A stretch of 64,000 nt of DNA. It comes from Neorhizobium huautlense. GTDB lineage: Bacteria > Pseudomonadota > Alphaproteobacteria > Rhizobiales > Rhizobiaceae. The stretch is taken from NCBI RefSeq assembly GCF_002968575.1, contig NZ_PVBM01000025.1, positions 1-64,000 on the forward strand, read 5' to 3'. Shown here piece after piece: positions 19,747-28,345 of the stretch (within the stretch, counting starts at the first letter, position 1; each line of letters begins with the position of its first letter). Position numbers and translations under genes: made by a program. The notes beneath the pieces are model-generated. The model was not told where the DNA came from. It saw nothing but the letters and a program-made list of their open reading frames with translations, and ran no database searches.

Positions 19747-20123
19747 TGCTGCTGCGATGCCTTGCGCGAAGACCCTCGCCAGTAGCGCCAGGGCGTCCAC
19801 CAGTGCAGGCGCTGGTCAAGGAGGCCGGGCACCGGATCCAGTCCGCCGCTTCCGCCCGGCCCGCAACGGGCGACGCGGAACAAGGTAAGCCATCCTCCCG
19901 GCCACAATCCGTGGCGCGCGATCGCTTCGTAGCCATATTCCGAACAGGTCGGAATATGGCGGCAGGAATTGCCGATGAATCCGGATAGCGTCAGCTGGTA
20001 GAGGCGGATCAGCCCCATGCCGAGAAGTCTACCCGGCGTCTTGCGAAACGGGCCCGTCCAGTTGCGGGAGCGGCGCGATCGTTGCTGTGGCTGGGGATGT
20101 CGGCAATCCGGACTGTCGCACAT
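19743..20123 (-). CDS. yidD: membrane protein insertion efficiency factor YidD
   Basis: A small membrane-associated protein that assists YidC-dependent insertion. Conserved features are LIRLYQLTLSGFIGNSCRHIPTCSEYGYEAIARHG with its three-Cys pattern, and WLTLFRVARCGPGGSGGLDPVP. At 126 residues it has basic N-terminal and C-terminal extensions, as in other rhizobia. The start at 20123 lies just after the Fe-S scaffold stop. It overlaps DUF1697 by four bases. Confidence 0.93.
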   Translation of the reverse strand: MCDSPDCRHPQPQQRSRRSRNWTGPFRKTPGRLLGMGLIRLYQLTLSGFIGNSCRHIPTCSEYGYEAIARHGLWPGGWLTLFRVARCGPGGSGGLDPVPGLLDQRLHWWTPWRYWRGSSRKASQQQ

Positions 20124-20125
20124 GG

Positions 20126-20575
20126 TCAGATGGCGGCCGCCTCGGACCGTTCCTTCACTTCGATCTGATTGATCGCGTCGACCACGGCTTCAAAAGTCAG
20201 CATCGTGGAAGCATGGCGGGCTTTGTAATCCTTGACCGGCTTCAGGTAGCGCATGTCCTCGAAGCGGCCCTCGGGACCCTCGCCGCCCTCCTTCAACATG
20301 GCAAGCATGTCCTCGCGGGCCTTGCGGATCTCATCGGTCGTCGCGCCGATGACGTGCCGTGCCATGATCGATGACGATGCCTGCCCCAGCGCGCAGGCCC
20401 GGACTTCATGCGCAAAGTCCGTGACTGTGCCGTGATCCAGCTTCAGATAGACCCGTACCTTGGAGCCGCAGAGCTTGGAATGTTTTTCCGAACTCGCATC
20501 CGCATCCGGCAGGCTGCCCGCATGGGTGATGTTGCCGGCGAATTCGAGAATCTTGCTGTTGTAGATTTCGTCCAT
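20126..20575 (-). CDS. Fe-S cluster assembly scaffold (IscU/NifU N-terminal-like)
   Basis: A 149-residue protein of the IscU/SufU-like scaffold superfamily: MDEIYNSKILEFAGNI, a Cys in KLCGSKV and a Cys in VRACALGQASSSIMA. Only these two Cys exist. The third scaffold Cys (in HCS of IscU) corresponds to Ala in RHASTML, and the Asp that normally follows the first Cys is Ser. It may bind clusters differently or act as a regulator or carrier. First gene of a minus-strand run with yidD, DUF1697 and thrS, divergent from folE across a 286-bp gap with no visible gene. Confidence 0.83.
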   Translation of the reverse strand: MDEIYNSKILEFAGNITHAGSLPDADASSEKHSKLCGSKVRVYLKLDHGTVTDFAHEVRACALGQASSSIMARHVIGATTDEIRKAREDMLAMLKEGGEGPEGRFEDMRYLKPVKDYKARHASTMLTFEAVVDAINQIEVKERSEAAAI

Positions 20576-20861
20576 TTCAGGCTCGCTTGTAAGGCCATCG
20601 CCATGTTGAACACATTGTCTCGCTCGCCGCGGACTACCATAAAGGGGCTTGTGCCACTATATGTGGTTTTCGCAAGGCGTCATCAAGGAAGGATGTTTTC
20701 ACGAAATCCATCCGAAATGGGAATAGCATACCTTGTCAAAACCACTGCTAACGATCAGATAGCACCAGATTGCATAAAAATCAGTCGTGATGCCCTCACA
20801 CTGTTCAGTCTTTGAGTAAAGCCAGTCGGATGCGGCCTTGAACCGCATCGGGAGACGATAG

Positions 20862-21476
20862 ATGGATGCCATAGTGAAGAATTTCCCGGCCTCGAAAGAG
20901 AAGCTGGTCCGCCCATCCCAGCAGGAAGCTGAGGAAGCTGTACGGGTTTTGCTTCGTTGGGCAGGCGACGATCCTGCGCGCGAAGGCCTGATCGACACGC
21001 CGAAGCGGGTCGCTGCCGCCTATCGCGAGCTGTTCGGTGGCTACGAACAGTCTGCGGAGGAAGTTCTGGGCCGCACCTTCGAGGAGGTTTCCGGTTACGA
21101 CGACATCGTGCTCGTGCGCGATATTCCGTTCTTCTCCCACTGCGAACACCACATGCTGCCGATCAAGGGCAAGGCGCATGTCGGCTATCTGCCGAACGGC
21201 CGAGTCCTTGGCCTTTCGAAGATTGCGCGGGTGGTGGAGATCTTTGGCCGGCGCCTGCAGACGCAGGAAAATCTCACTGCTCAGATCGCGCATGCGATCG
21301 AGGAAACCCTGAAGCCTCGCGGCGTTGCCGTGATGATCGAGGCGGAGCATATGTGCATGGAAATGCGCGGCGTGCAGAAACAGGGTTCGCAAACCATCAC
21401 GACAACCTTCACCGGCGAGATCAAGACGAATGCCGCCGAGCAGGCGAGATTCTTCACGTTCGTCCGCAACCGCTGA
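20862..21476 (+). CDS. folE: GTP cyclohydrolase I
   Basis: Converts GTP to dihydroneopterin triphosphate, the first step of tetrahydrofolate synthesis. The 204-residue sequence has the zinc site residues in SHCEHHMLPI and CMEMRGVQKQGS, and the substrate loop GYLPNGRVLGLSKIARVVE. Normal length for type IA enzymes. The start is ATG at 20862, after GGGAGACGATAG. Followed 16 bases later by hisI, probably co-transcribed. Confidence 0.97.
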   Translation: MDAIVKNFPASKEKLVRPSQQEAEEAVRVLLRWAGDDPAREGLIDTPKRVAAAYRELFGGYEQSAEEVLGRTFEEVSGYDDIVLVRDIPFFSHCEHHMLPIKGKAHVGYLPNGRVLGLSKIARVVEIFGRRLQTQENLTAQIAHAIEETLKPRGVAVMIEAEHMCMEMRGVQKQGSQTITTTFTGEIKTNAAEQARFFTFVRNR

Positions 21477-21492
21477 CGGGCCCAGATCCCCT

Positions 21493-21954
21493 ATGTCGAT
21501 CTCTTTTGAAAAATCTTCGGCAGACAAGGCCGAAATCGAGGGTCCAGGTGCCTTTACACCGCGATTCGACGGCAATGGCCTCGTCACCGCAGTCGTGACC
21601 GATACCCGCGACGGCGAACTGCTGATGGTCGCCCATATGAACGCGGAGGCCCTGGCGCTGACCATCGAGACCGGCATCGCTCATTACTACAGCCGTTCGC
21701 GCGGCAGGATCTGGAAGAAGGGCGAGACATCCGGCAATCTCCAGACGGTGCACGAGCTCAGAACCGACTGCGATCAGGATGCCGTCTGGCTGAAGGTTTC
21801 AGTCGCCGGACATGACGCGGCATGCCACACAGGTCGTCGCTCCTGTTTCTATCGGACGGTAAGAAAAAGTGACAGCAGCGCTGTCCTTGAAATCGCCGAC
21901 GACGTGCGCCATTTCGATCCGGAAGCCGTCTATTCGGACGGGGGAACCAAATAA
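21493..21954 (+). CDS. hisI: phosphoribosyl-AMP cyclohydrolase
   Basis: Third step of histidine synthesis, opening the purine ring of phosphoribosyl-AMP. The 153-residue product has the metal-binding TDCDQDAVWLKV (Asp-x-Asp pattern and Cys) and the zinc ligands in CHTGRRSCFYR. The conserved segment YYSRSRGRIWKKGETSGN is present. There is no HisE domain, as expected where hisE is separate. The ATG at 21493 gives a 21-residue shorter and more typical N-terminus than the first in-frame start. Confidence 0.96.
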   Translation: MSISFEKSSADKAEIEGPGAFTPRFDGNGLVTAVVTDTRDGELLMVAHMNAEALALTIETGIAHYYSRSRGRIWKKGETSGNLQTVHELRTDCDQDAVWLKVSVAGHDAACHTGRRSCFYRTVRKSDSSAVLEIADDVRHFDPEAVYSDGGTK

Positions 21955-22063
21955 GCAACTGCCTCGTTTTTCGACACGGAAAAGTCGGGTAAACGATTTC
22001 GAAACCTGTCCGCGCGCTATAATCGCCAGACCGGGGGTTGTTCAGCTTGGAGGGTTTTAGTCG

Positions 22064-23020
22064 ATGCTGAACTGGAGTTGGAGTCGTCACGATCCGCAAG
22101 CTGCGCCTGCCGAAGGCGGCGGCACGCAGACGATGGAGCCACCACGTCCCCCGATCATCGAGCCTCCTCCAAAAGCAAAGCTTGCGCTCGCCCTTGGCGG
22201 AGGCGCTGCCCGTGGCTGGGCTCATATCGGCGTACTGCGCGCGCTGGACGAAACCGGCATCGAAGTCGGAATGATCGCCGGCACATCGATCGGTGCCCTC
22301 GTCGGGGGCTGTTATCTGGCCGGCAAGCTCGACGAATTGGAAACCTTTGCCCGTTCGCTCACCATGCGACGTATTGCGGGGCTGCTGGATTTGACGATCG
22401 GCGGCGGCGGCCTCTTGGGCGGTATGCGGCTGACGAAGCGGATGCAAGAGCATCTTGAAGGTCTCGCGATCGAAGATCTCGATCGCCCGTTTGTATCGGT
22501 GGCGACAGAACTCCATACGGGCCACGAAGTTTGGATTTCCAGCGGATCGCTGATTACCGGCCTGCGGGCCTCATATGCACTCCCTGGCATTTTTGAGCCG
22601 GTGAAATGCAACAACCGGACGCTGGTCGACGGCGCTCTCGTAAATCCCGTCCCGACCTCCGTCTGCCGAGCCTACGAGCAGCCGCTCGTGGTCGCTGTCA
22701 ACCTGAACTACGAAATCTTCGGCCGGTCTGCGGTGGTCAAGCACAGCGCCAGCGTCCAGCCCGTTGATGACGAGCGAAAGAAGGACGGCGTGCGGGTCGG
22801 AGTTACCGGTACGATGGTTCAGGCGTTCAACATCATCCAGGAACGGATTTCGCGCGCAAGGCTCGCCGGTGATCCGCCCGATCTCGCGTTACATCCTCGC
22901 CTCGCCGATATAGGGCTTTCCGAATTTCATCGCGCTGGCGAGGCGATCGATCGTGGCTATGCCGAGACGATGGCGCAGATTTCTGCGCTCAAACGGATGC
23001 AGGAAGTGTTTGCCCGCTAG
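22064..23020 (+). CDS. patatin-like phospholipase family protein
   Basis: A 318-residue patatin-fold protein. The oxyanion motif ALGGGAARGWAHIGVL, the nucleophile elbow GTSIGALVGG (catalytic Ser) and the dyad Asp in VDGALVNPVP are all present, so it should be catalytically competent. It resembles RssA/NTE-type bacterial patatins acting on phospholipids or lysophospholipids. A Pro-rich segment covers residues 15-40 before the domain. No signal peptide; probably cytoplasmic or membrane-associated. Start at 22064, with GGAGGG upstream. Confidence 0.92.
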   Translation: MLNWSWSRHDPQAAPAEGGGTQTMEPPRPPIIEPPPKAKLALALGGGAARGWAHIGVLRALDETGIEVGMIAGTSIGALVGGCYLAGKLDELETFARSLTMRRIAGLLDLTIGGGGLLGGMRLTKRMQEHLEGLAIEDLDRPFVSVATELHTGHEVWISSGSLITGLRASYALPGIFEPVKCNNRTLVDGALVNPVPTSVCRAYEQPLVVAVNLNYEIFGRSAVVKHSASVQPVDDERKKDGVRVGVTGTMVQAFNIIQERISRARLAGDPPDLALHPRLADIGLSEFHRAGEAIDRGYAETMAQISALKRMQEVFAR

Positions 23021-23064
23021 GAGGAGAAGTGACCTCGCCCGGCGGCGGGGCCACGAAGGTAAGA

Positions 23065-23499
23065 TCAACCTGCGATGTAGGCCTTGATCTGTTCAGCCTC
23101 CAGCTCGATCTCCCGGATGCGCGACTTGACGACGTCCCCGATCGAAATGATGCCGAGGAGTTTCCCGTCCTTTTCGACCGGCACGTGACGGAAGCGTCCG
23201 CCAGTCATGATACCCATCAATTCGTCAACGGTCGTTTCCTCCTTGCACCGATGCACGTTGGTGGTCATGGCGGATTTGATCGGTTGGTCGAGCACGCCGG
23301 GACCCTTGGTTGCGATCGAGCGTACGAGGTCACGTTCGGTAAAGATGCCGGCAATCCGGCCCTCCATGCCAATGACCACCACCGCGCCGATCTTCTTTTC
23401 GTGCAGCATGCCTGCGACGTCCAGCAGCGTCCGATCCGGGCTCACCGTTACGACATCGTGACCTTTTGCATCGAGCATATTCTTGACGACTATTGCCAT
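23065..23499 (-). CDS. CBS domain pair protein
   Basis: A 144-residue protein made of two CBS domains, a regulatory module that binds adenine nucleotides. The repeats are seen as DVVTVSPDRTLLDVAGMLHEKKIGAVVV with GIFTERDLVR, then TTVDELMGIMTGGRFRHVPV with LLGIISIGDVVK. No other domain is fused, so it probably works as a free nucleotide sensor. The start at 23499 removes 16 unconserved residues. AGGAGA precedes the ATG. Confidence 0.93.
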   Translation of the reverse strand: MAIVVKNMLDAKGHDVVTVSPDRTLLDVAGMLHEKKIGAVVVIGMEGRIAGIFTERDLVRSIATKGPGVLDQPIKSAMTTNVHRCKEETTVDELMGIMTGGRFRHVPVEKDGKLLGIISIGDVVKSRIREIELEAEQIKAYIAG

Positions 23500-23615
23500 G
23501 GCTCTCTCCTCGTAAACCAGAATGGCTGAGACGCCGCCCTCCCCCAAGGATCGGCGCAGATGCGCAGTGAAGACTCCCTGCCTGCGGCGAATTTTAGAGC
23601 TAAGTCAAAAACATA

Positions 23616-24365
23616 TCAAGGTTGTGTGATCGGCACGCGGCTCGGAGGAACGGGATCGAACAATCCGAAGAGCAGGAAGCCGAACAGGAAGCCGCCGATA
23701 TGGGCGTCCCAGGCAATCGGCCCCAGATCTGCGCCGAACAATTGCACTCCAAAGGCGATCAGAAGATTGCCGGCGAACCACATTGCGGTAAAGATCACGA
23801 CGGTCCGGTTTCTGAAGGAGCCGAGGATTGATTGCCGCGGGTAGAGATGGCCGTGGGTCCTGTCGTAGCCCCGGTCGCCTGGAAAAGCGAACCGGCATGC
23901 AGCCCCCATAAGCGCTGAAACGACGCCCGATGCTCCGATCAGAAGGGTTTCGTTGTTCCAGTTGAGCAGCGCATGAAAAAAGGCGGCCGCTACGGCGGAG
24001 AGAATCCAGAACGCCACATATCGGAAGGTCCCGATGCGCCTGACGACCGGAGCCCCGAACGCCATGAGCCAAAGCGCATTGAAGAGGATATGTTCAACGC
24101 CGCCGTGGAGGAGCGAATAGGTTACCGGCGACCATAACCAGGCGAGATCCTGGTCCCCCAAAGGGATACCGTAACGTAGCGGGATGAAGGCCAACGTGAA
24201 GATGAACTCGGCCCGCGCTGCGTCGTCCAGCAGATATTCCTGAATAACATAGAGTCCGGCAAGCAGGGCCAATGTCACCACCAGACTTTGTGGCAGGTTG
24301 AAGATTGGCGGCGAACCTTCGCTCGGCTCCCGCCGTTCCTCCGCCATGTCCGGCTCGTCGCTCAT
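23616..24365 (-). CDS. rhomboid family intramembrane serine protease
   Basis: A 249-residue polytopic inner-membrane protease. The catalytic Ser lies in IGASGVVSALMGA (GxSG), and the His in IAWDAHIGGFLFGFL in a later helix; LLHGGVEHILFNALWLMAFG supplies the conserved HxxxN-type region. At least six hydrophobic segments follow a 35-residue acidic N-terminal tail. Substrates are unknown. The start at 24365 gives MSDEPDMAEE; a longer frame is possible but implausible. Divergent from the PAS protein. Confidence 0.92.
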   Translation of the reverse strand: MSDEPDMAEERREPSEGSPPIFNLPQSLVVTLALLAGLYVIQEYLLDDAARAEFIFTLAFIPLRYGIPLGDQDLAWLWSPVTYSLLHGGVEHILFNALWLMAFGAPVVRRIGTFRYVAFWILSAVAAAFFHALLNWNNETLLIGASGVVSALMGAACRFAFPGDRGYDRTHGHLYPRQSILGSFRNRTVVIFTAMWFAGNLLIAFGVQLFGADLGPIAWDAHIGGFLFGFLLFGLFDPVPPSRVPITQP

Positions 24366-24584
24366 TCCTGTCCTCTTGCTTTCAAACCAGCGATGCAAAT
24401 CCCCTGTCAGCCTTATAGGAGCGGCATGCCGAAGGAAAGCATTCCGGGGTTGATGGAATCGGCACCATCGAGGTTGATGGTTCCTTAACCGTAATGGCTG
24501 CGCCGTGGCATGAAATTCGCTCCGTGCAGGATGAAGGTCGTGCATGAGGCGCGATTTGTCTCGAAATGCGATAGGTAATGGCGG

Positions 24585-25181
24585 ATGCGTAACCAGGCAA
24601 CCCGAGCGGTCTTTGACTACTGGATCAACCTAAAGGGTGATCGCGCTGCTCCGTTGCGGACCGAAATCGATCCAACGGCGCTGCGCCACCTGCTTCCTCA
24701 CCTTTTCATCGCAGCGATGGATGAACGGGGCGTGCTGGCCTTCCGGCTGGCCGGAACGCGGATCTGTGACCTCTTCGGTTACGAGTTGCGCGGCATGGCT
24801 TTCAACCAGATCTGGTTTGGAGCCGAGCAGCCGCAGCCCCTGTACATCGCTCAAAACGTCATTCGACACGAACAGCCGGCTCTGGTCGATCTCGTCGCCG
24901 TGACCGCCGACGCCCGTCAGGCCTATGAAATGCTTCTCCTGCCGCTCCGCTCGACCGACGGCAGGGAGAGCGATCGCCTTTTCGGAGCGCTCCTGCCGCG
25001 CGGCGCTCCTTTCCCGGCGGTTGCCCTTCCGGTCGACGGACTGGAGATGGAAAGCTGGACCTTCCTCACGGGCGGGGCATCGCACTTCGGCGTGCCGGTC
25101 ACTGTTGATCAAAAAGGTCCGCTCCGCGCCTTTCCGCAACAGCCCGCTTCTGGCCTGCCTGCTCAAGGTCGCAAGTTCTGA
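24585..25181 (+). CDS. PAS domain protein (PAS_5 family)
   Basis: A 198-residue protein that looks like the alphaproteobacterial PAS_5 family: WINLKGDRAAPLRTEIDP, then LRHLLPHLFIAAMDERGVLAFRLAGTRICDLFGYELRGMAF. No output domain is attached. Such stand-alone PAS proteins may sense a ligand or act through partner proteins. It lies 96 bp upstream of a PilZ gene on the same strand, which could mean a shared signalling role, but no operon evidence goes beyond proximity. Confidence 0.85.
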   Translation: MRNQATRAVFDYWINLKGDRAAPLRTEIDPTALRHLLPHLFIAAMDERGVLAFRLAGTRICDLFGYELRGMAFNQIWFGAEQPQPLYIAQNVIRHEQPALVDLVAVTADARQAYEMLLLPLRSTDGRESDRLFGALLPRGAPFPAVALPVDGLEMESWTFLTGGASHFGVPVTVDQKGPLRAFPQQPASGLPAQGRKF

Positions 25182-25277
25182 CGCTCTCGCACATTCGAGC
25201 CTCTCGGATAAAAGATTCTGTTAACCGCGGTGCGCTATCAATCTCAGGTACACTCTCGACGAGAAAAGCTCTTTCAG

Positions 25278-25889
25278 ATGTATTCATTTCAGTCGGCCCC
25301 GACCCCAGCCAAACAGGCCGTTCCCGCCCAGCGGACGTTTCAGCGCGTGTCGGTCAATGTCGCGGGGCGACTGATGCTGGCGACGCATGAGGAATTTCCC
25401 TGCAGCGTTGTGGATATGTCCCCGGGCGATGTGACCTTTGCCTGTTTCGGTCGGCCTCTCGTGGGTGAGCGCGTGATCGCCTATCTCGACCATATCGGCC
25501 GATTGGAAGGCACCGTCCTCAGCGTGTCGGACGACGGTTTTGCGATGTCGATCAACGCGACCGACCGCAAGCGCGAAAAACTTGCCGCCCAGCTCACCTG
25601 GATCGCCAACAAGCACGAACTCGGTTTGCCGGAAGATCGCCGCCATGATCGTCTGGCACCGCGCAACACCCGTGCCGAAATCACGCTCGATGACGGTCGC
25701 CGTTATGACTGCCGCATCATGGACCTTTCGCTCTCGGGCGCGGCTGTCGACGTCGAGGTTCGTCCGTCGATCGGCACGCCCGTTCGCCTCGGGAGCATGC
25801 GCGGCCGTGTCGTCCGTCATTTCATGGAAGGCGTCGCGATCGAATTCAATTCGGTCCAGTCCCGCGAAGCGCTAACCGAATTTCTTTGA
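25278..25889 (+). CDS. tandem PilZ domain protein
   Basis: A 203-residue protein with two PilZ-like segments. The first has RVSVNVAGRLM with VVDMSPGDVTFAC; the second has DRRHDRLAPRN with MDLSLSGAAVDVEV. The second keeps the Arg pair and DxSxxG pattern needed to bind cyclic di-GMP, while the first is degenerate at the Arg motif. It is likely a c-di-GMP receptor for motility, polysaccharide or envelope control. The ATG at 25278 is the start; upstream in-frame codons are not supported. Confidence 0.88.
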   Translation: MYSFQSAPTPAKQAVPAQRTFQRVSVNVAGRLMLATHEEFPCSVVDMSPGDVTFACFGRPLVGERVIAYLDHIGRLEGTVLSVSDDGFAMSINATDRKREKLAAQLTWIANKHELGLPEDRRHDRLAPRNTRAEITLDDGRRYDCRIMDLSLSGAAVDVEVRPSIGTPVRLGSMRGRVVRHFMEGVAIEFNSVQSREALTEFL

Positions 25890-26005
25890 GCCGCAGGGCG
25901 CTTTTCTACCTTCCAATCCCGCACTAAGAGCCGTCCCCCGTTCGCCAACAGCGGCGACAATGGCGCGATGCGGGATCGTTTCCCCCTCGCCATCCGCTCC
26001 TCATC

Positions 26006-26036
26006 AAAAAAAATGTGCCCTTTTGGCACTTTTTTC
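26006..26036 (+). terminator. terminator after the PilZ gene
   Basis: A-rich sequence, then GTGCC, the loop CTTTT and GGCAC, followed by TTTTTT. The A-rich left flank pairs partly with the T-tract. Located about 120 bases after the PilZ stop. Confidence 0.65.
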
Positions 26037-26111
26037 TGAGGCCCATGGCCCCGGATTTGGGAGTTCGAAGCTCTTCCGGCTCGTCCATCGGTGAGACCGC
26101 CGGCGTTCCTT

Positions 26112-26286
26112 GGTTAATTTAACCGTTCCCGCGCTTCACTCGGTCCGGCGGGTGATTACCCACAATCGCCTCGAAAAGCCTTTCGGTCAAAGAACTTATC
26201 CCATGACGCCGATTGTCGCGGCGATGCTCCGCATTAAGCTCTCTCACCAGTTGGTCGCCGGAATAGTTAGAATTTGAATCAAATTC
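26112..26286. promoter_or_regulatory. AT-rich palindromes upstream of the BTLCP peptidase gene
   Basis: The 510-base gap between the PilZ gene and the peptidase gene holds no reading frame that I can support. It contains two near-perfect short palindromes, GGTTAATTTAACC at 26112-26124 and GAATTTGAATCAAATTC at 26270-26286, in a locally AT-rich stretch (about 26250-26345). Together these look like a promoter region with operator sites. No known regulator consensus was matched with confidence. Confidence 0.35.
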
Positions 26287-26399
26287 GAACAGCATTTTAG
26301 GCGAAATCGATTCAAATAAGCGTTTGATTTTACTGCGGTATTTTGCCGTCGATCAAACCCTCTGTGTCAGTGTTCTTCCCACAACGGGGAGACATAAAA

Positions 26400-27011
26400 A
26401 TGAAATTCAGCAAGGGACTGGGCCTCGCCGCCATCACCGCATTCGCAGCAATCTTTACCGCCGGCAGCAGCCACGCAATTTCCGCCGGCTCCATGCGCGT
26501 CATCAGCCAGGCCAACCCGCCGGTTGGCCACTATGAATTTTGCAAGACCTATGCGAGCGAATGCGAGGCCACTTACCAGGATGCCGGTCCTCTCACGCTC
26601 ACTGAGGACAAGTGGAAGACCATCCTGGACGTCAATTACACCGTCAACTCCTCGATTACGCCGATGACTGACCAGGACATCTACGGGGTCGAGGAACGCT
26701 GGGCCTATCCCCGTACCGTCGGCGACTGCGAAGATTTCGTTCTGCTGAAGCGCAAGATGCTGATCAAAAAGGGCGTTGATCCCTCCGACCTGCTGATCAC
26801 CGTGGTGCTTCAGCCGAACGGCGAAGGACATGCAGTCCTTACGGTCCGTACCGACCACGGCGATTTCGTGCTCGACAACATGCGCAACAAGGTCATGCTC
26901 TGGTCCGACACGGAATATACCTTTCTGAAGCGTCAGGCCTCCGATGATCCGTCCCGTTGGGTTAAGCTCCAGGATGGACGCACCACCGCGGTGGGCTCTG
27001 TCGGCCAGTAA
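26400..27011 (+). CDS. transglutaminase-like cysteine peptidase (BTLCP), secreted
   Basis: A 203-residue bacterial transglutaminase-like cysteine proteinase. A signal peptide (about residues 1-26, cleaved after SSHA) precedes the domain. The catalytic triad is visible as Cys in GDCEDFVLLKRKML, His in GEGHAVLTV and Asp in DFVLDNMRNK. The family often acts in the periplasm, and some members (LapG) cleave adhesins under c-di-GMP control; this one is of the shorter, non-LapG kind and no lapD is nearby. ATG at 26400, 57 bases downstream of the first in-frame start. Confidence 0.9.
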   Translation: MKFSKGLGLAAITAFAAIFTAGSSHAISAGSMRVISQANPPVGHYEFCKTYASECEATYQDAGPLTLTEDKWKTILDVNYTVNSSITPMTDQDIYGVEERWAYPRTVGDCEDFVLLKRKMLIKKGVDPSDLLITVVLQPNGEGHAVLTVRTDHGDFVLDNMRNKVMLWSDTEYTFLKRQASDDPSRWVKLQDGRTTAVGSVGQ

Positions 27012-27029
27012 TATCGGGTGAAAAGCGCC

Positions 27030-27330
27030 TTAGGGAAGATTGCTGCACATCTGAAGGCGGTCGCCGAACGGTCGTGGAAGCTCGCAAACACCACATGACC
27101 GTCGAAGACGACCGGTTCCCCGCAGGCGATGCCGCGGCATCGCAAATCGTCAACTGCGGCGTAGCAATCCCTCACGTTGAGAACCACCGTCGTCCCCGTC
27201 GACGGCTCCCAATCCGGCCCGGCCAGCGTCACGGCAAGATTTGCCGCCGGGGCTCCCGCAGAAGAGCCGCGCCCTGCCGAGATCGGTAACGGAAATCGAG
27301 ACGACATTGATTCCGCAAAAACAGCTGCAC
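27030..27330 (-). pseudogene. broken VOC (glyoxalase/bleomycin-resistance-like) protein gene
   Basis: Pieces of a VOC-superfamily protein occur in different minus-strand frames. One frame gives NVVSISVTDLGRARLFCG, the usual VOC start. A second gives AANLAVTLAGPDWEP, then TTVVLNVRDCYAAVDDLR and GHVVFASFHD. The first frame then resumes near 27070 with FGDRLQMCSNLP and a stop. GACC-GTTCGG where GACCCGTTCGG is expected looks like a one-base loss. About 30 residues of the usual N-terminal half are missing and no good start is present. Either decay or sequencing errors could explain the last shift, but the internal gap favours decay. Confidence 0.7.
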
Positions 27331-27484
27331 CTGTTCCTCCCTGCCGGCGCCGACCAGCCGTTAACGCCACATTAAGGATGAAATTCCAGACTGACGCGCA
27401 ATCGCCGGACCGCGTTCCGTATCCCTGGTCTCCGTCTCATTCCGGTGCATGGCGAATTTCTTTCGTGAACATGGAGCGCACGTC

Positions 27485-28216
27485 ATGGCAGGTTCAGCCC
27501 CCGATGCTACGACTGAAGAAATGCCGCTGATCTCGAACCGGTTTCTCTACCGCTTGACGGCAATCGTCGCGCTCCTCGCTGCTTTGACATTGGCGGTCAG
27601 CATTGGCGGCCGCTGGTTCGGCGAAAGGATCGCGCTTGCTGGTCACACCGATAGTACCGAGGAGTTCCTGATCCAGATCGGTCAGGACAAACTCCGTCTT
27701 CCTGCCAATATGATCCGCTTCCGCGACCAGCGCCGCAACGGCGTGACCGAGCGTGTCGACATCTACTTCACCTGGCCGGAACAGCAAGGTTACAGTTCCG
27801 CGCTGCGCGCCCGCTTCGATGACATTGCCCAGTCTTCAAATTTGATTTTCCTGCAGATTTCACAAAGCACCATGTCGCGCGACATGTCCGGCCGCTTCGA
27901 GCCAATCTATTCGAAACTCTTCGACGGAGATCCGCAGCCTGCGAAGTTCGGGTTGACGCTCCACCGGCTGCGGTCTGATTCCGGCTATGGAAAGGAAATC
28001 ATCCTGTCGGCGCAGCGCCCCGATTCGCCTGACTACGTGGTCCGCTGCCTCCTGCCCGGCGCCGGCGAGCAGCCAACCAGCGGAGACTGTCAGCGGGATA
28101 TCCACATCGGCCAGGATCTGACGGTCCTTTATCGCTTCTCCAGCGTGCTTTTGAAGGATTGGCAACATATTGATGCCGCAGTTCGGCTTTTTGTCGAAAA
28201 CCGGCTGGCGAAATAG
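27485..28216 (+). CDS. membrane-anchored hypothetical protein
   Basis: A 243-residue protein with a single N-terminal membrane helix (FLYRLTAIVALLAALTLAVS) after a 25-residue cytoplasmic tail, so the bulk is periplasmic. The soluble part contains IYFTWPEQQGY and repeated FEPIYSKLF-like segments; one Cys pair (RCLLPG and GDCQRD) may form a disulfide. I do not recognise a named family. The ATG at 27485 has GGAG seven bases upstream, whereas the first in-frame ATG, 12 codons earlier, has none. Confidence 0.7.
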   Translation: MAGSAPDATTEEMPLISNRFLYRLTAIVALLAALTLAVSIGGRWFGERIALAGHTDSTEEFLIQIGQDKLRLPANMIRFRDQRRNGVTERVDIYFTWPEQQGYSSALRARFDDIAQSSNLIFLQISQSTMSRDMSGRFEPIYSKLFDGDPQPAKFGLTLHRLRSDSGYGKEIILSAQRPDSPDYVVRCLLPGAGEQPTSGDCQRDIHIGQDLTVLYRFSSVLLKDWQHIDAAVRLFVENRLAK

Positions 28217-28345
28217 CCGCCACGGACGGACGGGTTGATGTCTAAAATGCAGCACATCGAGGCAAGCTGCTGTTCATCATAAACCTCTTGGTAACGCTGT
28301 TCTCCTAGAGTGTCGGCAACGGCTGCGACGGGGGAGCGTCCGGAC

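Noticed and set aside
24288..24545. Longer N-terminus for the rhomboid protease
   Set aside because: The extra 60 residues are unlike the family and the ATG at 24365 gives a normal acidic start.
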